Shown: in pieces, positions 23,327 through 34,081 of the stretch | Layout of the letters: each line of letters opens with the position of its first letter | How positions within the stretch are numbered: position 1 is the stretch's first letter | Assembly: GCA_016617495.1 (NCBI GenBank) | Contig: WYCU01000002.1 | Location: forward strand, 62,001 to 126,000 | From: Azonexaceae bacterium s22 | GTDB lineage: Bacteria > Pseudomonadota > Gammaproteobacteria > Burkholderiales > Rhodocyclaceae | Direction of reading: 5' to 3' | DNA length: 64,000 nt | Program-made: the position numbers and the translations under genes | Notes under the pieces: model-generated | The model's input: only the letters and a program-made list of their open reading frames with translations | Told to the model about the DNA's origin: nothing | Databases searched by the model: none

Positions 23327-24514
23327 ATGGAACTTCAGGGCAAGCGGATCGTACTCGGTGTTACCGGCGGCATCGCCGCTTACAAGGCGGCGGAGCTTGT
23401 TCGCCTGTTGGGCAAGCAAGGTGCGGAGGTTCAGGTCGCGATGACCGAGGGCGCGACGCATTTTGTCACGCCGACGACGTATCAGGCGCTTTCCGGACGC
23501 CCCGTATTCACTGACCAATGGGATGCGCGCATGCCGAATGCGATGGCGCATATCGATCTCTCTCGCCAGGCCGACTGTATCGTCGTCGCGCCAGCATCGG
23601 CGGATTTTCTGGCGCGTGCGGCGCATGGTTTGGCCGACGATTTGCTGACCACCATGGTGCTCGCCCGCGATTGTCCCCTGCTGGTGGCGCCGGCGATGAA
23701 TCGCCAAATGTGGGAAAACCCGGCCACGCAGCGCAACGTGGCCCAACTGGCCGCCGATGGCGTGACGATCCTCGGGCCGGCGAGCGGTGAGCAGGCCTGC
23801 GGCGAAGTCGGGGCCGGCCGCATGCTGGAGCCCGAGGAAATCCTCGAAGCGGTGACGGCGTTCTTTGTGCCCAAAGTGCTGGCGGGCAGAAAAGTCCTGA
23901 TGACTGCCGGGCCGACATTCGAGGCGATTGACCCGGTTCGGGGGATTACCAATCTTTCTTCCGGGCGCATGGGCTACGCGGTGGCGCGCGCCGCCCGGCA
24001 AGCCGGCGCAGCGGTGACGCTGGTTTCCGGTCCGGTGGGTTTCGATGCCCCCCAGGGCGTCGACCGCGTCAATGTTCGAAGCGCACTGGATATGCATGGC
24101 GAGGTGATGGCCCGCGCCGCAGCGGCCGATATCTTCATTGGTGTGGCTGCGGTTGCGGATTACCGGGTGGCCAATGCGGCCGAACACAAGCTCAAGAAAG
24201 ACGACGGCGGGCTGCCGCAAATTGCGCTGATCGAGAATCCGGACATTCTCGCGGATGTGGCTGCATTGCCGAATGGGCCTTTCTGTGTGGGCTTCGCTGC
24301 CGAGAGCCGGAATCTCGAAGCTTATGCCCAGGCCAAGCGACGCAAGAAAAAGATTCCGCTTATTGCCGGCAACCTGATCCAGGATGGCTTTGGCGGCGAT
24401 GACAATCGCCTGGTGCTCTTCGATGACCGCGGAACGCATCCTCTGGCGCCGGCCCCGAAGTCGGTGCTGGCCCGGCAACTTGTCGAACATATCGCTCAAC
24501 TCATTACTTATTGA
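23327..24514 (+). CDS. coaBC: Bifunctional phosphopantothenoylcysteine decarboxylase/synthase
   Basis: 395 residues, full length. The N-terminal CoaC flavoprotein domain has the FMN loop [14 protein letters not shown], the active-site His in [11 protein letters not shown], the PASADFLAR and APAMNRQMW motifs. The C-terminal CoaB synthetase (from ~185) has [21 protein letters not shown] and the AAVADYR motif. It catalyses two consecutive steps of coenzyme A synthesis in the cytosol. It is followed by dut 17 bp later; the coaBC-dut pairing is conserved in many proteobacteria. Confidence 0.97.
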   Translation: MELQGKRIVLGVTGGIAAYKAAELVRLLGKQGAEVQVAMTEGATHFVTPTTYQALSGRPVFTDQWDARMPNAMAHIDLSRQADCIVVAPASADFLARAAHGLADDLLTTMVLARDCPLLVAPAMNRQMWENPATQRNVAQLAADGVTILGPASGEQACGEVGAGRMLEPEEILEAVTAFFVPKVLAGRKVLMTAGPTFEAIDPVRGITNLSSGRMGYAVARAARQAGAAVTLVSGPVGFDAPQGVDRVNVRSALDMHGEVMARAAAADIFIGVAAVADYRVANAAEHKLKKDDGGLPQIALIENPDILADVAALPNGPFCVGFAAESRNLEAYAQAKRRKKKIPLIAGNLIQDGFGGDDNRLVLFDDRGTHPLAPAPKSVLARQLVEHIAQLITY

Positions 24515-24531
24515 TCCCATCGGAAACCAAG

Positions 24532-24981
24532 ATGCACCGTATTGATGTCAAGATTCTCGACGCCCGTCTTCACGATAATCCCCCGCACTACGCCACGCCG
24601 GGTTCGGCCGGGCTGGATTTGCGTGCCTGCCTCGATACGCCGCTGGAGATTCAACCCGGACAGACCACGCTGGTGCGTACCGGTATGGCTATTCATCTGG
24701 CCGATCCCGGCCTGGCGGCAATGATCCTGCCGCGTTCCGGGCTGGGCCATAAACATGGCATCGTGCTGGGTAATCTGGTGGGCTTGATCGACAGCGATTA
24801 TCAGGGCGAACTGATGGTTTCCGTCTGGAACCGCGGCCAGACGGCATTCACGCTCAATCCGCTGGAGCGCATCGCCCAGTTGGTCGTGGTGCCTGTGTTG
24901 CAGGTCGGCTTCAACATCGTTGAGGATTTCGATGCCAGCGCGCGCGGTGAGGGCGGTTTCGGCAGCACCGGCAAACACTGA
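24532..24981 (+). CDS. dut: dUTP diphosphatase
   Basis: 149 residues from ATG 24532 ([10 protein letters not shown]...). All dUTPase motifs are visible: GSAGLDLRA (1), [22 protein letters not shown] region (2 and 3, about 70-90), [11 protein letters not shown] (4) and the C-terminal arm [12 protein letters not shown] (5). A trimeric enzyme that hydrolyses dUTP to dUMP, keeping uracil out of DNA. Second gene after coaBC. Confidence 0.97.
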   Translation: MHRIDVKILDARLHDNPPHYATPGSAGLDLRACLDTPLEIQPGQTTLVRTGMAIHLADPGLAAMILPRSGLGHKHGIVLGNLVGLIDSDYQGELMVSVWNRGQTAFTLNPLERIAQLVVVPVLQVGFNIVEDFDASARGEGGFGSTGKH

Positions 24982-24993
24982 GCACCATGCCGC

Positions 24994-26766
24994 CTAGGTC
25001 GTGGGCGGTGGGTTGTGCGCGAAGCGGATTTCCTGCGGGTAGGGGAAAAAATCCTCGACGTGTCCGCTGCGGATCTTTTCCTGCGCGTCCTGCCAGAACC
25101 TGGGCGTCAACAAATCCTTGTGGTGTTTCATGAACAGCTTCCTCACCATAGGGGAGCCGAGCAGGAAGGTGCCGAATTCTTCCGGGAACACATCGTTCCG
25201 GGCGACCGGATACCAGACCTCGCCTGACATTTCGGTTTCGAAATCGGGCGCCGGCGGGATTTTCCGGAAGTTGATGTCGGTCATGTATTCGATTTCGTCG
25301 TAATCGTAGAACACGACGCGGCCATAACGCGTGATCCCGAAATTCTTCCATAGCATGTCGCCGGGGAAGATATTGGCTTGTGCCAGTTCGCGGATCGAAT
25401 TGCCGTATTCCTTGATCGCGTGTTCCAGGCCATCTTGGTTGTTGCTCTTGTCCATCCGGTCAATATGGATGTTGAGCGGTTCCATGCGGCGCTCAATATA
25501 GAGGTGCTTGATGATGAGCTGCTCGCCGTCGATTTCCATTTTCGATGGGGCGAGGCGTTGCAGTTCGTCGAGCACCTCAGTATCGAAGCGTTCCAGCGGG
25601 AAAAGCACGTTGGAAAATTCCAGGGTGTCGGCCATGCGTCCGACACGGTCGACCTGCTTGACCATCATGAACTTGCGTTTGACCGTGGCCTGATCCATTT
25701 CCTTGGAACTGCCGAAGACATCCTTGATGATCTTGAAGACGTAGGGATACGACGGCAGCGTGAATACCAGCATCACCAGACCGCGAATCCCCGGGGCCAT
25801 GATGAATTTGTCTTCGGAATGATGCAGGTGGTAGATGAAGTCCCGGAAGAACATCGTCTTTCCCTGTTTGCCGAGGCCGAGCATGATGTAAAGCTCGGAG
25901 CGCGGCTTGTTCGGCATGATCGAGCGCAGGAACTGCACGTATCCCGACGGCACTTCCATATCCACCATGAAGTAGGCGCGTGAGAGCGAGAACAGCAGGC
26001 CGATGCGCCATGCATCGAGCAGGATGGTGTCAAGGTACAGTTTGCCGTTTTCGTCGTGCAGGACCGGGATGGTGAAGGGGTATTCGTTCGGTCCGTTGAT
26101 CGCCTTGCCAATAATGTATGCGGCCTTGTTGCGGTAGAAGGCCGACGAAAGCACCTGGATCTGGAAATTGAAATCGCGGGCCGGCATCTGTTGCAGATGC
26201 GTGCGGATCGTGTGATAGACGTAGTCGATGTCGCGCGCCAGGCTGGCGAAGGGACGCTTCCAGGCAAAGTCGCCGATGATCTGGCGAATGGCGCCACGCA
26301 GGCCGTCCTCGTGGACGTAATAGCTGCGATAAGTCGGTTCGCTGTCGGCTTCGAGGTTTTCCGTGGAAATGGTCGGGCGAACGAAGATGAAATCGTTGCG
26401 GAAATAGTTGCGATGCAGGATCTTCGTCGTGACCGAGTTGAAAAAAGTCTCAGCCAGTTCCGGTTGCTTGTGATTGAGCAAGAGCCCGATGTAGAGCAGC
26501 TTGATCTGCTGCCAGGTCGCGTCGTCAATGGATTCGACCTCGAATTCGTGGCGCAGGCGCTCGACGCATTCATCGACGCGATCATCGTAGAAACGGATAC
26601 GTTCGCGCACGGCGGCGTGCACGCCCGGCCAATCGCCGTGTTCGAAACGATCCTTGGCTTGCCGGCAGGTTTGCCGGAACAGTGTGTAGTGCTTGTTGAA
26701 GCCCTGGATCATCGCCAAGGCAATGCGATGTGCATTGGTGCCGTAGAGGCCGACAGAGATTTTCAT
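24994..26766 (-). CDS. aceK: Isocitrate dehydrogenase kinase/phosphatase
   Basis: 590 residues from ATG 26766 (MKISVGLYGTNAHRIALAMI); the frame is open 26 codons further but the shorter start matches the family. A regulatory domain in the N-terminal half is followed by the kinase/phosphatase domain with the metal-site DYD in RVVFYDYDEIEYM. AceK phosphorylates and dephosphorylates the Ser of the dimeric IDH, sending isocitrate to the glyoxylate shunt during growth on acetate. It is divergent from icd2 and one gene away from its substrate icd, not in an aceBAK operon as in E. coli. Confidence 0.96.
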   Translation of the reverse strand: MKISVGLYGTNAHRIALAMIQGFNKHYTLFRQTCRQAKDRFEHGDWPGVHAAVRERIRFYDDRVDECVERLRHEFEVESIDDATWQQIKLLYIGLLLNHKQPELAETFFNSVTTKILHRNYFRNDFIFVRPTISTENLEADSEPTYRSYYVHEDGLRGAIRQIIGDFAWKRPFASLARDIDYVYHTIRTHLQQMPARDFNFQIQVLSSAFYRNKAAYIIGKAINGPNEYPFTIPVLHDENGKLYLDTILLDAWRIGLLFSLSRAYFMVDMEVPSGYVQFLRSIMPNKPRSELYIMLGLGKQGKTMFFRDFIYHLHHSEDKFIMAPGIRGLVMLVFTLPSYPYVFKIIKDVFGSSKEMDQATVKRKFMMVKQVDRVGRMADTLEFSNVLFPLERFDTEVLDELQRLAPSKMEIDGEQLIIKHLYIERRMEPLNIHIDRMDKSNNQDGLEHAIKEYGNSIRELAQANIFPGDMLWKNFGITRYGRVVFYDYDEIEYMTDINFRKIPPAPDFETEMSGEVWYPVARNDVFPEEFGTFLLGSPMVRKLFMKHHKDLLTPRFWQDAQEKIRSGHVEDFFPYPQEIRFAHNPPPTT

Positions 26767-26975
26767 GGTGCAGAACCCCGGAAGTCCGTGCTGAATACTA
26801 GCATCGGGCGGCTGCACCCGGGACCTGTTCCAGGCCCTTTTCACCGCGTGAAATCGGGTTTCGTTGACGGGGATGCGCCGCGCTAGGATACTTTCGGTTT
26901 CGCTGCACCCGCAGGTTCAAAAAACGGTCCGGGGCACCCCGGTACCGATAACTTAATCCAAGCAAGGGGATATAC

Positions 26976-29216
26976 ATGGCTGGTGGAAAGTCCAAAATCA
27001 TCTACACCCTGACCGACGAGGCGCCGCTGCTCGCGACCTGCGCCTTCCTGCCGATCATCCGCACCTTCACCGGCCCGGCCGGCATCGAGATCGAGAAGGC
27101 GGATATTTCCGTGTCGGCCCGTGTGCTCGCCGAGTTCTCCGATTGTCTCTCCGACGAACAGAAGGTTCCCGATACCCTTGGCGAGCTTGGCAAGAAGACG
27201 CTGGAGCCGGACGCCAACATCATCAAGCTGCCGAACATCTCCGCCTCGGTCGCTCAGCTCAAGGCCTGTATCAAGGAACTTCAAGCCAAGGGCTACGCCA
27301 TCCCCGACTATCCCGAAGCCCCGAGCACCGACGAAGAAAAGTCAATTGCCGCCCGTTACGGCAAGTGCCTGGGTTCCGCAGTCAATCCGGTGCTGCGCGA
27401 AGGCAACTCCGACCGCCGCGCCCCGCTGGCCGTCAAGAACTACGCCCGCAAGAATCCGCATTCCATGGGTGAGTGGAAGCAATGGTCGCAGACCCACGTT
27501 TCCCACATGCATCACGGCGACTTCTATCATGGCGAAAAGTCCATGACGCTGGACAAGGCGCGCAATGTGCGCATGGAGCTGATCGCCAAGGGCGGCAAGA
27601 TCACGGTGCTCAAGCCGAAGGTCGCGCTCAAGGAAGGCGAGATCATCGATTCCATGTTCATGAGCAAGAAGGCCCTGTGCGACTTCTACGAGCGCGAGAT
27701 GGAAGACTGCCGCGAATCCGGCATCCTCTTCTCCCTGCACGTCAAGGCCACGATGATGAAGATTTCGCACCCGATCGTCTTCGGTCACTGCGTCAAGATC
27801 TTCTACAAGGAGGCCTTCGAGAAGCATGGTGCCCTGTTCAACGAACTGGGGATCAACGTCAACAACGGCATGGTCGACCTGCTGGAAAAGATCAAGACCC
27901 TGCCGGAATCCAAGCGCGACGAGATCATCCGCGATCTGCACGCCTGCCGTGAGCATCGTCCCAAGCTGGCCATGGTCGATTCAGCCAAGGGCATCACCAA
28001 CTTCCACTCCCCGAACGACGTGATCGTCGATGCGTCCATGCCGGCAATGATCCGTTCCGGCGGCAAGATGTGGGGCGCCGACGGCAAGCAGTACGACTGC
28101 AAGGCCGTCATGCCGGAATCCACCTTCGCCCGTATCTATCAGGAGATGATCAACTTCTGCAAGACCAATGGCAACTTCGATCCGAAGACCATGGGTACCG
28201 TGCCGAACGTCGGTCTGATGGCCCAGAAGGCCGAGGAATACGGCTCACACGACAAGACCTTTGAAATCGCCGAAGACGGCATCGCCAACATCGTCGATAT
28301 CGACACCGGCGAAGTGCTGCTGACGCAGAACGTCGAAGCGGGCGACATCTGGCGCATGTGCCAGGTCAAGGATGCCCCGATCCGCGACTGGGTCAAGCTG
28401 GCCGTGACCCGTGCCCGCAACTCCGGCATGCCGGCCGTGTTCTGGCTCGACCCGTATCGTCCGCACGAAGCCGAACTGATCAAGAAGGTTGAAACCTACC
28501 TCAAGGATCACGACACCACCGGCCTCGAAATTCACATCATGTCCCAGGTTCGCGCCATGCGCTTCACCCTGGAGCGTGTCATCCGTGGTCTCGATACCAT
28601 CTCCGTGACGGGCAACATCCTGCGAGATTACCTGACCGACCTGTTCCCGATCATGGAACTGGGCACCTCGGCCAAGATGCTCTCCATCGTGCCGTTGATG
28701 GCGGGTGGTGGCATGTACGAAACCGGCGCTGGCGGTTCCGCACCGAAGCACGTGCAACAGCTGACCGAGGAAAACCACCTGCGTTGGGACTCGCTGGGCG
28801 AATTCCTGGCGTTGGCCGTCTCCCTCGAAGATCTTGGCATCAAGGAAAACAATGCACGCGCCAAGCTGCTGGCCAAGACGCTGGACGCCGCGACCGGCAA
28901 GTTGCTCGACAACCGCAAGTCGCCGTCGCCAAAGACCGGTGAGCTCGACAACCGCGGTTCGCAGTTCTACCTCGCCATGTACTGGGCGCAGGAACTGGCT
29001 GCCCAGACCGAGGACAAGGAACTGGCCGCGCACTTCGCCAAGCTGGCCAAGACGCTGACTGACAACGAGGCGCAAATCGTCGCCGAGTTGAAGACGGTGC
29101 AAGGCAAGCCGGTCGATATCGGCGGCTACTACAAGGCCGATTCCGACAAGTGCAAGGCCGTCATGCGTCCGAGCCCGACGCTGAACGCTGCCCTCAAGGC
29201 TGCACGCGCCGGCTAA
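26976..29216 (+). CDS. icd2: NADP-dependent isocitrate dehydrogenase, monomeric type
   Basis: 746 residues, the size and sequence style of monomeric IDH (IDH-II, about 740 aa; [20 protein letters not shown] at the start, [20 protein letters not shown] about 142-161, [16 protein letters not shown] near 490). It oxidises isocitrate to 2-oxoglutarate with NADP. It is unrelated in oligomeric form to the icd product and is not an AceK substrate in characterised cases. It has its own terminator before icd, so the two are separately transcribed. Strong codon bias suggests high expression. Confidence 0.96.
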   Translation: MAGGKSKIIYTLTDEAPLLATCAFLPIIRTFTGPAGIEIEKADISVSARVLAEFSDCLSDEQKVPDTLGELGKKTLEPDANIIKLPNISASVAQLKACIKELQAKGYAIPDYPEAPSTDEEKSIAARYGKCLGSAVNPVLREGNSDRRAPLAVKNYARKNPHSMGEWKQWSQTHVSHMHHGDFYHGEKSMTLDKARNVRMELIAKGGKITVLKPKVALKEGEIIDSMFMSKKALCDFYEREMEDCRESGILFSLHVKATMMKISHPIVFGHCVKIFYKEAFEKHGALFNELGINVNNGMVDLLEKIKTLPESKRDEIIRDLHACREHRPKLAMVDSAKGITNFHSPNDVIVDASMPAMIRSGGKMWGADGKQYDCKAVMPESTFARIYQEMINFCKTNGNFDPKTMGTVPNVGLMAQKAEEYGSHDKTFEIAEDGIANIVDIDTGEVLLTQNVEAGDIWRMCQVKDAPIRDWVKLAVTRARNSGMPAVFWLDPYRPHEAELIKKVETYLKDHDTTGLEIHIMSQVRAMRFTLERVIRGLDTISVTGNILRDYLTDLFPIMELGTSAKMLSIVPLMAGGGMYETGAGGSAPKHVQQLTEENHLRWDSLGEFLALAVSLEDLGIKENNARAKLLAKTLDAATGKLLDNRKSPSPKTGELDNRGSQFYLAMYWAQELAAQTEDKELAAHFAKLAKTLTDNEAQIVAELKTVQGKPVDIGGYYKADSDKCKAVMRPSPTLNAALKAARAG

Positions 29217-29260
29217 GTCGCAGGCGTCAATGCCACGGCGCCATCGGTGTCGCCAAGGAA

Positions 29261-29290
29261 AAGCGAAGGTCATCCGACCTTCGCTTTTTT
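29261..29290 (+). terminator. Terminator of icd2
   Basis: AAGCGAAGGT / ACCTTCGCTT stem with CATCCG loop followed by TTTTT, 45 bp after the icd2 stop. Confidence 0.9.
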
Positions 29291-29294
29291 CATT

Positions 29295-29330
29295 TTTGCC
29301 CCGTTTTTGCGGTCGACCGCGACAATTGCT
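29295..29330 (+). repeat. Dispersed GTCGAC motif, copy between icd2 and icd
   Basis: TTTGCCCCGTTTTTGCG followed by GTCGACCGCGACAATTGC (29312-29329). It lies a few bases after the icd2 terminator, in the same arrangement (T-rich box, then the 16-mer) as the other intergenic copies. Confidence 0.8.
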
Positions 29331-29472
29331 TGCCAATGCCGATGGCTGACATTGCAGGCTGTTTTGTTTCATAATCGTCGCACTGTCGTAGCGCGGGTTG
29401 CCTACGACCTTGAGCCCCGGCACGGGGCGGACTTGCATCGTGGTCCCATAACAACGGATGGAGTGCGCGAAC

Positions 29473-30714
29473 ATGACTTCTCACATCAAGGTACCTCAGG
29501 GCGGCGCGAAAATCGTTCCCGGCCAGCCCGTCCCGGACAATCCGATCATTCCCTTCATCGAAGGCGATGGCATCGGGATCGACATCACGCCGGTGATGAT
29601 CAAGGTCATCGATGCGGCGGTGGAAAAGGCTTACGGCGGCAAACGCAAGATTCACTGGATGGAGGTGTATGCCGGCGAGAAGTCCACGCGTCTTTATGGG
29701 CCGGACGAATGGTTGCCCAAGGAAACCTTCGATGCGCTAAAGACTTACGCGGTTTCGATCAAGGGGCCGATGACGACACCGGTTGGCGGCGGCATCCGCT
29801 CGCTCAACGTGGCCCTGCGTCAGGAACTCGATCTTTACCAATGCGTGCGCCCGGTGCGTTACTTCAAGGGCGTCCCCAGCCCGCTGAAGAATCCGGAACT
29901 GACCGACATGGTCATTTTCCGTGAGAACACCGAGGATATTTACGCCGGTGTCGAATGGGCCGCCGGTTCCGAGGGCGTCAAGAAAGTGATCGATTTCCTC
30001 ATCAAGGAAATGGGCGTCAAGAAAATCCGCTTCCCGGAAAGCTCCGGCATCGGCATCAAGCCCATCTCCGTGGAAGGCACGACCCGCTTGGTGCGCGCGG
30101 CGATCCAGTACGCCATCGACAATGACCGCAAATCGGTCACGCTGGTGCACAAGGGCAACATCATGAAGTTCACCGAAGGACTGTTCCGCGATACCGGCTA
30201 CAAGGTGGCCATTGAGGAATTCGGCGCCGAACCGATCGACGGCGGGCCCTGGTGCCAGATCCGCAATCCCCATACCGGCCGCGAGATCAAGATCAAGGAT
30301 TCGATTGCCGATGCCTTCCTGCAGCAGATTCTGCTGCGTCCGGCCGAATACGACGTGATTGCCACCACCAACCTCAACGGCGATTACATCTCCGACGCCC
30401 TGGCGGCACAGGTCGGCGGCATCGGCATCGCACCGGGCGCCAACATTTCCGACCAGTACGCCTGTTTCGAGGCCACGCACGGCACCGCGCCGAAATATGC
30501 CGGTTTCGACAAGGTGAACCCCGGTTCGCTGATCCTCTCGGCCGAGATGATGCTGCGTCATCTGGGCTGGAAGGAAGCGGCCGATCTCGTCATCAAGGGC
30601 ATGGAAGCAGCCATCGGCGACAAGCAGGTGACCTATGACTTCGCCCGCCTGATGGACGGTGCCAACGAAATTTCCTGTTCGGAGTTCGGTGACGCCATGA
30701 TCGCGCGCATGTGA
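29473..30714 (+). CDS. icd: NADP-dependent isocitrate dehydrogenase, homodimeric type
   Basis: 413 residues from ATG 29473 (GGAGTG 6-11 nt upstream; a start 5 codons earlier is less likely). The AceK phosphorylation/substrate loop [18 protein letters not shown] is intact (the Ser equivalent to E. coli Ser113), with the [16 protein letters not shown] segment, metal Asp residues and the NADP-recognition region [12 protein letters not shown]-cycle enzyme, cytosolic. A terminator follows. Placed directly after icd2, with aceK upstream on the other strand. Confidence 0.97.
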   Translation: MTSHIKVPQGGAKIVPGQPVPDNPIIPFIEGDGIGIDITPVMIKVIDAAVEKAYGGKRKIHWMEVYAGEKSTRLYGPDEWLPKETFDALKTYAVSIKGPMTTPVGGGIRSLNVALRQELDLYQCVRPVRYFKGVPSPLKNPELTDMVIFRENTEDIYAGVEWAAGSEGVKKVIDFLIKEMGVKKIRFPESSGIGIKPISVEGTTRLVRAAIQYAIDNDRKSVTLVHKGNIMKFTEGLFRDTGYKVAIEEFGAEPIDGGPWCQIRNPHTGREIKIKDSIADAFLQQILLRPAEYDVIATTNLNGDYISDALAAQVGGIGIAPGANISDQYACFEATHGTAPKYAGFDKVNPGSLILSAEMMLRHLGWKEAADLVIKGMEAAIGDKQVTYDFARLMDGANEISCSEFGDAMIARM

Positions 30715-30736
30715 TCCCCTGCGCTCGATGATCCCG

Positions 30737-30762
30737 AGCCCCCTCGCGGGGGCTTGTTTTTT
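30737..30762 (+). terminator. Terminator of icd
   Basis: AGCCCCC / GGGGGCT with a TCGC loop followed by TGTTTTTT, 22 bp after the icd stop. It lies upstream of ATG 30773, which is why that start was preferred for the next gene. Confidence 0.9.
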
Positions 30763-30772
30763 GGAAGCCCCG

Positions 30773-31492
30773 ATGCCCCGCCCGATTCATCGTCATGTTG
30801 GCGATCTTTCCCGGACCCTTTCCCGCTACGCCCACTGGCCCGTGCTCGCACTGTGTGCGGCGCTGGTGCTGGGCATTTTTGTTTCCAGCGGCCTGGCTGC
30901 GGGCGCCGCGCTCAGTCTGGAAATCGGGCAATTACTCTTTTGCGTGCTGGTGATTGCGCTGGCGAGTTACGGGAGCCTGCTTTATGGCTACAAACGCTGG
31001 CGAGCAGCGCGTCTGTTGGCCGAAGCGGCGGCTGCCGATGCCTTCTGGGATGAGGCGCGCTTGCAGGAACGGGCCCGGTCGCTGGCCGAACCCTACTGGC
31101 GGGCAGTGGCCGCCATGGATATCCGCTCCTTGCGGGGCGCCTTGTCGGCCGACTGGTGCTGGTATCTGGACAACATGCTCACGCACTGGCGCGGCAGCGG
31201 CGTTCGGCCGCTCCTCCTCGACTTCCGCTTCGAATCCGCGAAGGTCGTGGGTCTGGAGGACTGGCTGGATAATCGCCGCGACCGCGTGAGCCTGCGTGTC
31301 GATGTCAGTACGTCGTTCCATGCGACCGATCTCAAGACCGGCAACGTACTCGAAGGCGCGGCAGTGACGCGGCCGGAACAGCAACTCTGGCATTTCGTCC
31401 GGGGCGAGCAGGATTGGTTGCTCGAACGCGTAGAAATGGCCACCGGCGAAGTGGCCTACCGCCATTGTGTCGCCTTCCGGGAGTGCACTTGA
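30773..31492 (+). CDS. Tim44-like membrane protein (hypothetical)
   Basis: 239 residues from ATG 30773, with GGAAG 7 nt upstream; an in-frame ATG at 30728 would start inside the icd terminator. Two membrane helices (about 22-42 and 48-68) are followed by a C-terminal domain (about 95-239: YWRAVAAMDIRSLRGALS, LLLDFRFESAKVVGLEDWLD, QQLWHFVRGEQDWLLERVEM) with the Tim44-like/NTF2-like pattern also present in the 5459 gene. Unknown function. Its stop overlaps the murI start. Confidence 0.7.
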   Translation: MPRPIHRHVGDLSRTLSRYAHWPVLALCAALVLGIFVSSGLAAGAALSLEIGQLLFCVLVIALASYGSLLYGYKRWRAARLLAEAAAADAFWDEARLQERARSLAEPYWRAVAAMDIRSLRGALSADWCWYLDNMLTHWRGSGVRPLLLDFRFESAKVVGLEDWLDNRRDRVSLRVDVSTSFHATDLKTGNVLEGAAVTRPEQQLWHFVRGEQDWLLERVEMATGEVAYRHCVAFRECT

Positions 31493-32274
31493 ATCCCTCG
31501 CCCATTGCCGTCTTTGATTCCGGCCTCGGGGGCCTGACCGTGCTGCGCGCGCTGCGCGAACGCCTGCCGCACGAAGACTTTTTCTATTTTGCCGATACGC
31601 GCTTTCTGCCCTACGGCGACAAGCCCGAAGTGTTTCTCAAGGAACGCGGGGTGCTGATCGCCGAAGCACTGGCACGGCGCGGCGCCAAGGCGCTGGTCGT
31701 GGCATGCAATACCGCGACGGCCGCCGCTGCCGAGGCCATCCGGGCGGCTACAGCGCTGCCCATCGTCGCGCTCGAACCCGGCGTCAAACCGGCCGCGAGC
31801 ATGACCCGGTGCGGGGTGGTCGGGGTGCTGGCCACGACGCGTACCCTGCAAAGCGAACGCTTCCGGCGCCTGGTCGGCAACCACGCGGCGGGCGTCGAGG
31901 TGATCGCCCGCGCCTGCCCGGGGCTGGCCGATGCCATCGAAACGGATGGCCCGGAGAGTCCGGCCGTGGCCGCCTTGCTCGATGCCTACGTCGCGCCGCT
32001 CGCCGCCGCGGGCGCGGATGTCGTGGTGCTTGGATGCACCCATTACCCCTGGGTGGCGGAAGGCATCGCCCGGCGCATGCCCGCCGGCACGCAATTGCTC
32101 GACACCGGCGAAGCGGTGGCCCGGCAACTGGAGCGCCTGCTGCTAGCAGACGGGCGCATCGGCGGCGGCACTGGCCGTCTGACGCTGGCGACCAGCGGGG
32201 CGCCACAGGCGGTGACTGTCACGGTCGACCGTCTTTTTGGGCACAAAATGCAGGTCGAACATTGGGAGCCGTGA
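31489..32274 (+). CDS. murI: Glutamate racemase
   Basis: About 261 residues. No ATG fits the conserved N-terminus (NPSPIAVFDSGLGGLTVLRA), so translation probably starts at TTG 31489 (or GTG 31483), with GGGAG just upstream; TTG overlaps the previous stop (TTGA). Both catalytic cysteines are present: VVACNTATAAAAEA (about 72) and VVLGCTHYPW (about 184). The enzyme makes D-glutamate for peptidoglycan in the cytosol. CaiB-type gene follows directly. Confidence 0.95.
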   Translation: MNPSPIAVFDSGLGGLTVLRALRERLPHEDFFYFADTRFLPYGDKPEVFLKERGVLIAEALARRGAKALVVACNTATAAAAEAIRAATALPIVALEPGVKPAASMTRCGVVGVLATTRTLQSERFRRLVGNHAAGVEVIARACPGLADAIETDGPESPAVAALLDAYVAPLAAAGADVVVLGCTHYPWVAEGIARRMPAGTQLLDTGEAVARQLERLLLADGRIGGGTGRLTLATSGAPQAVTVTVDRLFGHKMQVEHWEP

Positions 32275-32275
32275 A

Positions 32276-33475
32276 ATGACTGCCACACCGAAACCCCTGG
32301 CCGGCCTCAAGGTCGTCGAACTCGGCACGCTGATCGCCGGACCGTTCTGTTCGCGCATCCTGGCCGAATTCGGGGCCGAAGTTGTCAAGATCGAATCGCC
32401 GGACGGGGGCGACCCGTTGCGCAAGTGGCGCAAGCTCTACGAAGGCACCTCGCTCTGGTGGTATGTGCAGGCGCGCAACAAGCGTTCCGTCACCGCCAAT
32501 CTCAAGCATCCGGAAGGGCTTGAATTCGTGCGCCGCTTGATTGCCGAGGCCGATATCGTCGTCGAGAATTTCCGCCCCGGTGTGCTGGACAAGCTCGGGC
32601 TGGGTTGGGAAGCGCTGCATGCCCTGAACCCCGGTCTGGTCATGGTGCGCCTCTCCGGCTTCGGGCAAAGCGGCCCGTACAAGGAACAACCGGGCTTCGG
32701 TGCCGTGGGCGAATCGATGGGCGGCTTGCGCTATGTGACCGGGTTTCCGGATCGTCCGCCGGTACGTACCGGCATTTCCATCGGCGATTCGATTGCCGCG
32801 CTGTGGGGGGCCATCGGCGCGCTGATGGCGCTGCGCCACAAGGAAGTCAATGGCGGTGGCGGCCAGGTGGTCGATGTGGCGCTCTACGAAGCGGTTTTTG
32901 CCATGATGGAATCGCTGGTGCCGGAATGCGATGTCTTCGGCTTCATCCGCGAACGTACCGGCAACATCATGCCGGGCATCACGCCGTCGAACACGCACAC
33001 CACGCGCGATGGCAAACACGTGACCATCGGCGCCAATGGCGATGCCATCTTCAAGCGTTTCATGATGGCCATCGGGCGCAGCGATCTTGCCGAAGATACT
33101 ACCCTGGCCGACAACGCTGGGCGCGATGCCCGTCGGGATGAAATCTACGCCCTCATCGACGCCTGGTGCGCCGAGCACGACGAGGCCGAGGTACTGGCGA
33201 CGCTGGCCAAGGCCGAGGTGCCCTCGTCGCGCGTGTATTCGATTGCCGACATGTTTGCCGATCCGCAATTCATCGCCCGCGAGATGTTTGCCACGGCGCA
33301 ACTGCCGGACGGCAAGGCCTTCCGCATGCCCGGCATCGTGCCCAAACTTTCCGAAACGCCGGGCGAGACGCACTGGGTTGGTCCGGCGCTGGGTGAGCAT
33401 ACCGACGCGGTGCTGGCGGCGCTGGGCTACGATGCCGCGCGCATTGCCCGCATGCGCGCCGAAGGCGCGATCTGA
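32276..33475 (+). CDS. CaiB/BaiF family CoA-transferase
   Basis: 399 residues from ATG 32276 (start directly after the murI stop, GGGAG upstream). A family III CoA-transferase: GLKVVELGTLIAGPFCSRIL, GAEVVKIESPDGGD, ARNKRSVTANLKHPEG and the catalytic Asp in RPPVRTGISIGDSIAAL (about 170-180). These enzymes move CoA between carboxylic acids through an aspartyl-CoA intermediate. Substrate (for example formyl, succinyl, aromatic or mesaconyl/itaconyl type) cannot be fixed from the context. Confidence 0.92.
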   Translation: MTATPKPLAGLKVVELGTLIAGPFCSRILAEFGAEVVKIESPDGGDPLRKWRKLYEGTSLWWYVQARNKRSVTANLKHPEGLEFVRRLIAEADIVVENFRPGVLDKLGLGWEALHALNPGLVMVRLSGFGQSGPYKEQPGFGAVGESMGGLRYVTGFPDRPPVRTGISIGDSIAALWGAIGALMALRHKEVNGGGGQVVDVALYEAVFAMMESLVPECDVFGFIRERTGNIMPGITPSNTHTTRDGKHVTIGANGDAIFKRFMMAIGRSDLAEDTTLADNAGRDARRDEIYALIDAWCAEHDEAEVLATLAKAEVPSSRVYSIADMFADPQFIAREMFATAQLPDGKAFRMPGIVPKLSETPGETHWVGPALGEHTDAVLAALGYDAARIARMRAEGAI

Positions 33476-33480
33476 GGCGT

Positions 33481-34044
33481 TCAGCGTAGCCGGAAGCGTA
33501 CCGGCAGCAAGGCCTCGCGGGGGGCGTCTGCGGGCAAGGAGCGCAGGGAGCGCACGGCTTTGACCGCCGCGTCGTCGAGAATGCGATGGCCGCTGCCCTG
33601 TTCGACGCGGGCGGCGACCACACTGCCGCTTTCATCAATCACGATGAGCACCAACACTTCGCCTTCCAACCCGCGTTCGATGGCCTCTTGCGGGTAGAAC
33701 AGGCCGCGGTCGTTCAGCTTGCGCAGGTGCTGGCCCACGGCCTGAGTCCAGGTTTTCGGGGTTGGCGTGGCCGATTGTCGCGGTGGACGTTTCTCCGGGG
33801 GTGGTTTTGCCGGCTTGGATGGCGCGGCTTTCTCCGGCGTCGGCTGCTCGGGCAGCGTCAGCGGTGGGGGGGGCGGCAACGGAGCGGCCTGCGGCGGCGG
33901 ACGCAGCGTGGCCGTCAGCGGCGGCGCAGGCGGTTTGGCCGGTGTCGGCAGCCAGTCGCGCGCGAACGGCAGGGCATGCAACAACAGCGAGGCAAGGAAG
34001 GCCAGGAAAAGCCCGGATTCAGGCCGGGAAAAACGCCGGGTCAT
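33481..34044 (-). CDS. TonB-family energy-transducing protein (TonB C-terminal domain)
   Basis: 187 residues from ATG 34044. There is an N-terminal membrane anchor (about 11-28), a long Pro/Lys-rich linker (PPLTATLRPPPQAAPLPPPP and on, about 35-100) and a C-terminal TonB domain (about 105-187; YPQEAIERGLEGEVLVLIVI, AVKAVRSLRSLP). This is the TonB layout: inner-membrane anchor, periplasm-spanning linker and a domain that contacts outer-membrane receptors. No exbB/exbD or receptor nearby. Convergent with the CaiB gene, 5 bp apart. A one-mismatch copy of the GTCGAC motif lies in the linker (33773-33788). Confidence 0.85.
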   Translation of the reverse strand: MTRRFSRPESGLFLAFLASLLLHALPFARDWLPTPAKPPAPPLTATLRPPPQAAPLPPPPPLTLPEQPTPEKAAPSKPAKPPPEKRPPRQSATPTPKTWTQAVGQHLRKLNDRGLFYPQEAIERGLEGEVLVLIVIDESGSVVAARVEQGSGHRILDDAAVKAVRSLRSLPADAPREALLPVRFRLR

Positions 34045-34081
34045 GAGAAAATGCAGGCTGGCCTTTGGAGACAATGATTCA

